The notes below the pieces were generated by a model. That model ran no database searches, was not told where the DNA came from, and was given only the letters and a program-made list of their open reading frames with translations. The translations under genes and the position numbers were made by a program. 40,686 nucleotides of DNA from Gammaproteobacteria bacterium (GTDB lineage Bacteria; Pseudomonadota; Gammaproteobacteria; Chromatiales; Chromatiaceae). The DNA is taken from positions 1 through 40,686 of the forward strand of contig JALORY010000006.1 of assembly GCA_025458675.1 (NCBI GenBank), written 5' to 3'. Numbering within the stretch: the stretch's first letter is position 1; each line of letters starts with the position of its first letter. This document shows positions 34,968 to 40,686 of this stretch, piece after piece.

Positions 34968-37094
34968 TCAGCGCGCCGCGGGCGCGAGCACCGGCTCCGG
35001 CGGCAGCGCGGCGCGGGGGACGTCGCCGGCGACCAGCACGCGCGAGAGCGCCGAGCCGCTGGCCGGCCGCTCGTCCTTCCACGTGTTCTCCATGCCCTGC
35101 CGCTCGAAGGCGAGGCGGCCATAGCGCCCGTAGTGGGGCAGCTTGCGGGCCAGTGCGGCAATCGCGGCCTCGCCCTCGGCCCCCACGAACGCGAGCGGGG
35201 TCGGCGTGACCTCCGGGGCGACGAGGACCACGGCGTCCGCCGCCCGGCGCAGCGGGCGCCCCGCCGGCGCGGCGGTGCCCGCCGCCGGATCCAGCGCGTC
35301 GGCGGCGAGCCGCTTCGCCGCCTGCGGCGCGAAGCGGTTGTCCCAGCCGAGCACCCAGACGGCGCCCCGTTCCGGCAGCGTCGCGAGGTCACGGTCCCGC
35401 AGGATCTCGACGTTGCCGTAGCGCCGCGCCCACTGCGCGCCGAACGCGCGCCACGCCGCCTCGTCCGGCCCGGCCGGCACGACCAGCACCTGCCGGCCGG
35501 CGCCGGCGACCGAGCCGAGCGAGGGCGGCACCTCGCCCGGGGCGAGCCGGCGGAACGCGTCGAAGGCCGGGTCGACGTCGACGCGCAGGGGCTCGGCGTC
35601 GAGCTCGAGGCGCAGGACGGCCTCCCGGCCGCCGTCGAATCGGACCCGCGCCAGCTCGGCCTCCGGACGCCCGCGCACCGTGATCGCCACCGGCACGTCG
35701 AGGCGGAACGGCGCCTCGTCCTGCGCCTGGGCGAGCGTCAGCACGAGCCGGTGCCGTCCGCCGGCCGCCGGCTCGACCGCCGCGCCGACGATGCGCAGGT
35801 CCGGTGCGCCGGCCCGCTCCAGCCACTGCGCGCGCTCCGGGCCGAGGTCGCGGCCGCCCGCGGCGCCGAGATCGTCGAGCAGATCCGGAAAGCTCGCGCT
35901 GGTGTACAGACGCCGTGCCGCGAAGGCCCGCAGCCCGGCGAGGAACGCGGCGTCGCCGAGCTCGCGCCGCAGCGCGTGGAAGAACATGAGCGCCTTGCCG
36001 TAGCCGACCGCCTGGCTCGCGTCGTCGTGCCGGGCGCGGAACTCGCGCAGCGGGGCGTCGCGCCGCTCCGCCGCGAAGCTCTCGTAGCGCTGCAGCGCAC
36101 CCCGGCGATAGTCGGCGCCGCGGCCGCGCGCCTCCTGGATGAGATAGTCCGCCAGGTAGGCGGTCAGCCCCTCGCTCCAATTACCCTCGCGGGGGTCGAC
36201 GTACACGCCGTTTCCCCACCAGTTGTGCAGCAGCTCGTGCGGCAGCGACGAGTCGAGGATGAACGGCAGGCGCAGCACGCGCGAGCCGAGCAGCGTGAAC
36301 GACGGCATGCCGTAGCCGGTCTCCCAGCGGTTCTCGACGACGGCGAACTTGGTGTAGGGATACGGCCCGAGCAGCCCGCGGTACAGCGCGAGGTAGCGCG
36401 CCACGGCGTCCAGGTAACGCTGCGCGAGCGCCGGGTCGGGCGCGCGCAGGTAGACCTCCGCGTCGACGCCGTCCGCCGTCTGCGCGTAACGGTGGAGCGG
36501 CCCGGCCACGAGGTACACGTCGTCCTGCGGCGCAGGCTCCGACCAGCGCACGCCGCCGGGGATCGGGCTGCGCCGACCCTGGCTCACCGCCTCCCAGCCG
36601 GCCGGCAGGCCCGTGACGTCCAGCTCGAAGCGGGCCAGGGCGTCGCCGAAGCGCGGCACCCAGGTCGAGGCGCCGTCGAGGTACACGCCTTCGGGCCCGA
36701 GTGCCGCCTCGGGCATGCCGTGCTCGCTGTGCCGTGCGCCGGCGCCCACGGTGCCGGCGTAGCGGAGCACGACCTCGGCGCCGGGCCTGGGCAGCACCAG
36801 GCCGTAGGTCTTCACGCCGTCCCGCGACAGCAGTGGCCGGTCCAGGGTCGCCCCCTCGGCCTCGACCTCGAGTCCGGCGGCCAGTTGGAAGCGCAGGCGG
36901 TTGCCCCAAGATTCGGGCAGACTGAGGCGGTCCACGACCGACAGACGGCCCGCTTCGGGATCGAGACGGACCGCGAGCCGATGCTGCACGGCGCCGCCCG
37001 GCTCGCTCGCGACAGACCACCCCGCGTGCAGCAGCAGTACGGACGCGGCCCAGGCAACCAACCAGCGGACGGCGACGATGCTGCGCACGCTCAT
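34968..37094 (-). CDS. M1-like zinc metallopeptidase, secreted
   Basis: A 708-residue predicted periplasmic protein. A signal peptide (RWLVAWAASVLLLHAGWSVAS, cleavage near 30) precedes beta-rich N-terminal domains and a gluzincin-type domain with HELLHNWWG (His286, Glu287, His290) and the third ligand Glu308 in GNWSEGLTAYLADY. The gap between His290 and Glu308 is 17 residues, one fewer than the classic HEXXH-18-E of M1. The GAMEN motif of exopeptidases is not clear (ETGYGMPSFTL sits there), so aminopeptidase activity is not certain. The C-terminal 250 residues are less conserved. The ATG at 37094 has a GGGAGAGAGAG ribosome-binding site. Its start region overlaps that of the divergent ChaN gene. 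Confidence 0.85.
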   Translation of the reverse strand: MSVRSIVAVRWLVAWAASVLLLHAGWSVASEPGGAVQHRLAVRLDPEAGRLSVVDRLSLPESWGNRLRFQLAAGLEVEAEGATLDRPLLSRDGVKTYGLVLPRPGAEVVLRYAGTVGAGARHSEHGMPEAALGPEGVYLDGASTWVPRFGDALARFELDVTGLPAGWEAVSQGRRSPIPGGVRWSEPAPQDDVYLVAGPLHRYAQTADGVDAEVYLRAPDPALAQRYLDAVARYLALYRGLLGPYPYTKFAVVENRWETGYGMPSFTLLGSRVLRLPFILDSSLPHELLHNWWGNGVYVDPREGNWSEGLTAYLADYLIQEARGRGADYRRGALQRYESFAAERRDAPLREFRARHDDASQAVGYGKALMFFHALRRELGDAAFLAGLRAFAARRLYTSASFPDLLDDLGAAGGRDLGPERAQWLERAGAPDLRIVGAAVEPAAGGRHRLVLTLAQAQDEAPFRLDVPVAITVRGRPEAELARVRFDGGREAVLRLELDAEPLRVDVDPAFDAFRRLAPGEVPPSLGSVAGAGRQVLVVPAGPDEAAWRAFGAQWARRYGNVEILRDRDLATLPERGAVWVLGWDNRFAPQAAKRLAADALDPAAGTAAPAGRPLRRAADAVVLVAPEVTPTPLAFVGAEGEAAIAALARKLPHYGRYGRLAFERQGMENTWKDERPASGSALSRVLVAGDVPRAALPPEPVLAPAAR

Positions 37095-38268
37095 GACTCT
37101 CTCTCCCGGCTGTTCCCGCGGGGCCGCCCCCGCCGTGCTGCTCGCCGCCGCCGTGCTCGCGAGCGGCTGCGCGATCGCAACCGACGATGTCGGGGCGCGT
37201 GCCGCGCCGGACAAGGCCGCAGCGCCGCCGGCGGGCGCCTGGATCGACCTCGCGAGCGTACAGCCGATGGACAAGCTGGCACAAAAGCTGGCAGACCGGC
37301 GCGTGGTCCTCGTCGGCGAGACTCACACCCGCTACGACCACCACCTGCAGCAGCTCGCGATCCTCAAGGCGCTGCACGCCAGGCACCCGAAGATGGCGCT
37401 CGGCGTCGAGTGGTTCCAGCAGCCCGCGCAGCCGCACCTCGACGACTACGTCGCGGGGCGGATCACCGAGGCCGAGATGATCGAGCGGACGGGTTACTTC
37501 GACCGCTGGCGCTTCGACTACCGCCTCTATCGGCCCGTGCTCCAGTACGCCAGGGAGCACGGCATCCCGATCGTCGCGCTCAATGCGCCCGTCGAGCTCA
37601 CCAACCGGATCTCCGAGGTCGGCGTCGAAGGCCTGACCGCCGAAGAGCGCGCGGGCCTGCCCGACATCGACCGGAGCAACACCGACTACGCACGCTACCT
37701 CAGGCGCTTCTTCGACCAGCACCCGGGCGAGCGCCGCAACTTCGACCGCTTCCTCGACGTGCAGCTGACCTGGGACGAGTCGATGGCGGAGCGCGCCGCG
37801 ACCTACCTCAAGCAGAACCCCGACCGGCACATGGTGCTCATGGCGGGCAGCGGACACCTGGCCTATCGCTGGGGCATTCCGGACCGCCTCAAGCGACGGC
37901 TGCCGGGCACGCCCATGGCCACGGTCCTGTTCGACGACGGCTCGCCCGCGAACCCGCGGGTCGGCGACTACCTCGTGTTCTCGCCGGAGCAGACGCTGCC
38001 CGCGGCGGGACTGCTCGGGCTCTACCTCGACACCACGCCGGAGGGCGTCAAGGTCAAGGGCATGGCGGAGGACAGCGCGGCCGGCGCCGCCGGGATCAAG
38101 GACGGCGACCTGCTGCTCGCGATCGACGAGCAGCCGATCGGCAGCTACGCCGCGCTGCGCATGGCGATGATCGAGCGGCGGCCGGGCGAGCGGATCAACC
38201 TGCGCTACCAGCGCAAGCCGATGTGGGGCAGCCCGGGCGAGAAGACCGTCGAGGTCGTGCTGCGCTAG
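37078..38268 (+). CDS. ChaN-family lipoprotein with C-terminal PDZ domain
   Basis: A 396-residue predicted lipoprotein. The signal peptide ends in VLASGC (Cys31). The ChaN/DUF399 domain spans about 60-285 and shows VVLVGETHTRYDHHLQQL (Glu81, His83), MALGVEWFQQPAQP, GIPIVALNAPVELTNRIS and MVLMAGSGHLAYRWGIP. A PDZ domain (about 300-396: GLYLDTTPEGVKVKGMAEDS, AGIKDGDLLLAIDEQPI) follows. ChaN in other bacteria binds haem and is linked to iron uptake, and related Tiki-type domains can be metalloproteases, so the activity here is open. ATG codons at 37078 or 37093 are both possible. Either way the 5' end overlaps that of the divergent M1-like gene, so its promoter must lie inside that gene. Confidence 0.87.
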   Translation: MLRTLMTLSPGCSRGAAPAVLLAAAVLASGCAIATDDVGARAAPDKAAAPPAGAWIDLASVQPMDKLAQKLADRRVVLVGETHTRYDHHLQQLAILKALHARHPKMALGVEWFQQPAQPHLDDYVAGRITEAEMIERTGYFDRWRFDYRLYRPVLQYAREHGIPIVALNAPVELTNRISEVGVEGLTAEERAGLPDIDRSNTDYARYLRRFFDQHPGERRNFDRFLDVQLTWDESMAERAATYLKQNPDRHMVLMAGSGHLAYRWGIPDRLKRRLPGTPMATVLFDDGSPANPRVGDYLVFSPEQTLPAAGLLGLYLDTTPEGVKVKGMAEDSAAGAAGIKDGDLLLAIDEQPIGSYAALRMAMIERRPGERINLRYQRKPMWGSPGEKTVEVVLR

Positions 38269-38275
38269 CCGGCCG

Positions 38276-38512
38276 ATGCCGAAGATCGTCGTCGACCCCG
38301 ACTCGCGCTCCCTCGCCGAGCACCCCGCGGTGGTGAAGGGCGCGCGGCGCCGCGCCCGGTTTCCGGCCGGCTGCGTCACCGCCGTCGCCGACGAGGCGGC
38401 GGCGCGGGCCGGCGCGAATCCCGCCCGGAACCTGCACGCCGCCGTGGTCTACGGCCCGTCCACCTCGTCCGAGGGCCTGCAGGTCTACTACCTGGTGCGC
38501 TGGCTCGACTGA
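38276..38512 (+). CDS. Small hypothetical protein
   Basis: A 78-residue reading frame starting 7 bases after the ChaN-PDZ stop in the same direction, so it could be co-transcribed. No family is recognised and no signal or membrane segment is seen. The C-terminal half (LHAAVVYGPSTSSEGLQVYY) looks like two beta strands and the N-terminus is charged. It ends 5 bases before the heat-shock promoter. The ribosome-binding site is weak, so it may be a chance frame. Confidence 0.5.
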   Translation: MPKIVVDPDSRSLAEHPAVVKGARRRARFPAGCVTAVADEAAARAGANPARNLHAAVVYGPSTSSEGLQVYYLVRWLD

Positions 38513-38517
38513 GCCGG

Positions 38518-38545
38518 CTTGAAAACCGGCCCGCAAGCCCTATTT
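38518..38545 (+). promoter_or_regulatory. Sigma-32 (RpoH)-like heat-shock promoter
   Basis: CTTGAAA (38518-38524) matches the RpoH -35 element exactly. After a 13-base spacer, CCCTATTT (38538-38545) matches the -10 element CCCCATnT with one mismatch. Its position about 110 bases before the small heat-shock protein start fits control of that gene by heat and misfolding stress. Confidence 0.8.
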
Positions 38546-38604
38546 TCCCGTCGCGGGCGCCGCAAGGGCCCGCACGACCGGCGGTTCGCAAGAACGCCAA
38601 CCCG

Positions 38605-38626
38605 CATATTGCTCTATGAGGATATG
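38605..38626 (+). promoter_or_regulatory. ROSE-like RNA thermometer hairpin before the small heat-shock gene
   Basis: In the mRNA, bases 38605-38610 and 38612-38614 pair with 38618-38626, leaving G38611 bulged and a UAU loop at 38615-38617. The stem sequesters the Shine-Dalgarno GAGGA (38618-38622). UUGCU opposite AGGA with a bulged G is exactly the hallmark of ROSE elements, which melt at high temperature to permit translation. The pairing is seen directly; thermal switching is inferred from the family. Confidence 0.78.
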
Positions 38627-38629
38627 ACC

Positions 38630-39088
38630 ATGACGAACATCGACTTCTCCCCCCTGTTCCGCACCATGATCGGCTTCGACCGCCTCGCTTCGGCGATGGA
38701 GAGCGCCTCGCGCGCGGACGCCGGCGGCTACCCCCCGTACAACGTGGAGGTTACCGGCGAGGACAAGTACCGCATCACCATGGCGGTCGCCGGGTTCCGC
38801 GACAGCGAGCTCGACGTCCAGGTAAAGGACACCATCCTGACCGTGACCGGGCAGAAACAGGAAGAGGACAAGGGCCGCAAGTTCCTGTACCGCGGCATCG
38901 CCACGCGCGGCTTCGAGCGCCAGTTCCAGCTGGCCGACTACGTCCGCGTGGCGGGCGCCGAGCTGCGCGACGGCCTGCTCAACATCGAGCTGGTCCGCGA
39001 AGTGCCCGAGGCGATGAAGCCGCGGCGCATCGAGATCCGCAGCGACGACCAGCGCGTGATCGAAGGCCGCGTCGAGAAGGCGGCCTGA
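38630..39088 (+). CDS. IbpA-type small heat-shock protein (Hsp20)
   Basis: A 152-residue cytoplasmic holdase chaperone. The N-terminus TNIDFSPLFRTMIGFDRL is typical of IbpA/IbpB. The alpha-crystallin domain spans about 35-130 (YPPYNVEVTGEDKYRITMAVAGF, KFLYRGIATRGFERQFQLADYV), ending with GLLNIELVREVPEAMKPRRIEI, which includes the conserved G-L-L pattern and IxI-type tail. The ATG at 38630 is chosen over the in-frame ATG at 38624 because the Shine-Dalgarno (38618-38622) ends only one base before 38624 but seven before 38630. A sigma-32-like promoter and ROSE-like hairpin precede it, and an intrinsic terminator follows. Confidence 0.93.
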   Translation: MTNIDFSPLFRTMIGFDRLASAMESASRADAGGYPPYNVEVTGEDKYRITMAVAGFRDSELDVQVKDTILTVTGQKQEEDKGRKFLYRGIATRGFERQFQLADYVRVAGAELRDGLLNIELVREVPEAMKPRRIEIRSDDQRVIEGRVEKAA

Positions 39089-39100
39089 CGGGCGGAACGC

Positions 39101-39128
39101 GGGGCCGGGCGCACCGCCCGGCCCCTTT
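39101..39128 (+). terminator. Intrinsic terminator after the small heat-shock gene
   Basis: A perfect 11-bp GC stem (39101-39111 with 39115-39125) has a 3-base loop and is followed by TTT. It starts 12 bases after the Hsp20 stop codon and separates it from the downstream protease gene. The T-run is short, so efficiency may be partial. Confidence 0.75.
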
Positions 39129-39197
39129 CGTGCCCCGCGGCCGCTCGCCGTGCGGGCAGGCGGACGTCAACGCAGCCAGTCCAGCGACAGAACGACC

Positions 39198-40559
39198 ATG
39201 CGACTCGCCCCCTTCGCCCTGATTGCGACGATCGCCGCGGCGACGCCGGTCGTCGGGGCGGCGCTGCCCGCCGCGGTGGACGGCCAGCCCCTGCCCAGCA
39301 TTGCGCCGATGCTCGATCGCGCGACGCCGGCCGTCGTGAACATCTCGACCGTGACCGCGCTGCGCGCCGAGGAGCATCCCCTGCTGCGCGACCCGGTCTT
39401 TCGTCGGTTCTTCGACCTGCCGAAACGACAGCAGCGCCGCGAGAGCAGCAGCCTCGGCTCGGGCGTGATCGTCGACGCCCGCAAGGGCCTCGTGCTCACC
39501 AACCACCACGTGATCGACAAGGCGGACGAGATCAGCGTCACGCTGAAGGACGGGCGCAAGCTCAAGGCGACGGTGGTGGGCAGCGACGCGGAAACCGACG
39601 TCGCCGTGCTGCGCATCCCGGGCGAGGGGCTCACCGCGCTGCCGCTCGCCAACTCGGAGCACCTGCGCGTCGGCGACTTCGTGGTCGCGATCGGCAACCC
39701 CTTCGGCCTCGGCCAGACCGTCACCTCGGGCATCGTCAGCGCCCTGGGGCGGACGGGACTCGGGATCGAAGGCTACGAGAGCTTCATCCAGACCGACGCG
39801 TCCATCAACCCGGGCAACTCGGGCGGGCCGCTCGTCAACCTGCGGGGCGAGCTCGTCGGCATCAACACCGCGATCCTGGCGCCGAGCGGCGGCAACGTCG
39901 GCATCGGCTTCGCGATCCCGGTGAACATGGCGCGGGCGATCATGGACCAGATCGTCGAGCACGGCGAGGTGCGCCGTGGCCTGTTCGGCATCAGCGTGCA
40001 GGACCTGACGCCCGACCTGTCGAAGGCGCTCGGCGTCGACCTCGCGCGCGGCGCCGTCGTATCACAGGTCGAGCCCAACAGCGCCGCGGCGCGCGCCGGC
40101 CTCGGCGTCGGCGACGTGGTCGTGGCGCTGAACGGCCGCGAGGTGACGAGCGCTGCCGAGATGCGCAACGAGCTCGGCCTGCTGCGCGTCGGCAGCCGGG
40201 TGGCGATCGACGTCGTCCGGGAGGACCGGAAGCTCTCGCTGTCGGCCCGCCTCGCGGATCCGTACGAAAGCTTCGTCAAGGGCCGCTCCGTGGCGGCGCA
40301 GTTCGAGGGCGCGATGCTGGGCGAGACGGTCGACGAGTCGGCGCTCGGCCGCCTCGAGGTCGTCGCGGTCGGCCGCGTCGAGCCGGATACCCCCGCGTGG
40401 GAGATGGGACTGCGCGAGGGCGACGCGATCTTCGAGGCGAACAAGCAGCGGCTCAAGGGCCTCGAGCAGCTGCGCAAGCTCGCGCGCAGCGCCGAAGGCC
40501 TCTACATGCTGCGGCTGCGGCGCGGCAACCAGCTGCTGCTGGTGATGGCGCGCCGCTGA
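39198..40559 (+). CDS. degQ: Do-like periplasmic serine protease/chaperone (DegP/DegQ family)
   Basis: A 453-residue protease that degrades or refolds damaged periplasmic proteins. After a signal peptide (LAPFALIATIAAATPVVGA, cleavage near 21-22) the trypsin-like domain has the triad His104 (TNHHVID), Asp134 (ETDVAVL) and Ser208 (NPGNSGGP). Two PDZ domains follow (about 262-350, with GLFGISVQDLTPDLSKALG; and about 365-450, with PDTPAWEMGLREGDAIFEANK). Length and two-PDZ layout fit DegQ better than DegS, which has one PDZ domain and a membrane anchor. The short LA-loop (roughly DPVFRRFFDLPKRQQRRE) also favours DegQ over DegP. The ATG at 39198 begins the signal peptide. Confidence 0.92.
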   Translation: MRLAPFALIATIAAATPVVGAALPAAVDGQPLPSIAPMLDRATPAVVNISTVTALRAEEHPLLRDPVFRRFFDLPKRQQRRESSSLGSGVIVDARKGLVLTNHHVIDKADEISVTLKDGRKLKATVVGSDAETDVAVLRIPGEGLTALPLANSEHLRVGDFVVAIGNPFGLGQTVTSGIVSALGRTGLGIEGYESFIQTDASINPGNSGGPLVNLRGELVGINTAILAPSGGNVGIGFAIPVNMARAIMDQIVEHGEVRRGLFGISVQDLTPDLSKALGVDLARGAVVSQVEPNSAAARAGLGVGDVVVALNGREVTSAAEMRNELGLLRVGSRVAIDVVREDRKLSLSARLADPYESFVKGRSVAAQFEGAMLGETVDESALGRLEVVAVGRVEPDTPAWEMGLREGDAIFEANKQRLKGLEQLRKLARSAEGLYMLRLRRGNQLLLVMARR

Positions 40560-40582
40560 GCGCCTCGCGCTGACGGTGCCTC

Positions 40583-40686
40583 CGTCATTGCGAACCGCGA
40601 GGCCGAAGGCCGTGGCGGGAAGCAATCCATCGTCTTTGCGAGGCCCCCCCCGTCGTCTTTGCGAGGCCGAAGGCCGAAGCAATCCA
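40583..40686. repeat. Cluster of dispersed repeats (TTGCGAGG...GAAGCAATCCA type)
   Basis: Three partial copies of one motif stand in line. 40583-40629 begins CGTCATTGCGA and ends GAAGCAATCCA. 40631-40647 holds only the left half, CGTCTTTGCGAGGC. 40654-40686 has both halves around GAGGCCGAAGGCC, and the window ends within or just after it. The ends are imperfect inverted repeats (TTGC/GCAA), so each full copy can fold. Elements of this type occur between genes in many proteobacterial genomes. Confidence 0.8.

Noticed and set aside
35133-38336. A 1067-codon plus-strand frame across the M1-like and ChaN genes
   Set aside because: It overlaps two supported genes in the wrong frame or strand and is Arg/Ala/Gly-rich throughout.

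Overview
This is a GC-rich chromosomal segment of about 40.7 kb. It most likely comes from a denitrifying, sulfur-oxidising gammaproteobacterium: ParC, the alanine-zipper lipoprotein, Dnr and the nor and nir genes all read as gammaproteobacterial, and soxB indicates thiosulfate oxidation. The genus cannot be fixed from this sequence. No tRNA, rRNA, CRISPR array, insertion sequence or phage gene was recognised.

Left part (1-13.2 kb): parC (minus strand) and a divergent SAM methyltransferase are followed by a nine-gene minus-strand nitric oxide reductase operon read from about 10.9 kb down to 3.4 kb. Its order is norC-norB-norE-norF-norQ, a small membrane protein, a membrane polyferredoxin, a cysteine-free DsrC-like fusion protein, and norD. 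Divergent from norC is a Dnr-type Crp/Fnr regulator, followed by a secreted dihaem cytochrome c fused to DUF302. Dnr/FNR-type palindromes lie in the norC-dnr gap, before the cytochrome-DUF302 gene, and before nirS further right. This suggests one NO-responsive regulon covering most of the respiratory genes here.

Middle part (13.2-23.8 kb): an orphan soxB converges on the cytochrome gene across a bidirectional terminator. Next come the periplasmic methionine sulfoxide reductase pair msrP-msrQ with a Nudix hydrolase, a secreted protein with two tandem six-cysteine repeats, a Fur-box-preceded ferric iron ABC transporter (fbpABC-type), an L,D-transpeptidase, and an Lpp-type lipoprotein with its own terminator.

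Right part (23.8-32.2 kb): a complete minus-strand cd1 nitrite reductase operon, nirS-C-F-DL-G-H-J-N, encodes the enzyme and nearly all of the haem d1 pathway. nirE is absent from the window. Together nir and nor would take nitrite through NO to N2O. The nitrate and N2O reductase genes are not in the window.

Far right (32.2-40.7 kb): envelope and protein-quality genes. These are an M48 lipoprotein protease, a two-gene ABC-2 exporter, an M1-like metallopeptidase overlapping head-to-head with a ChaN-PDZ lipoprotein, a small hypothetical, an IbpA-type small heat-shock protein with a sigma-32-like promoter and a ROSE-like RNA thermometer, and a DegP/DegQ protease. The window ends in a dispersed-repeat cluster.

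The most unusual element is the three-gene cassette inserted between norQ and norD, especially its DsrC-like protein, which has lost every cysteine.
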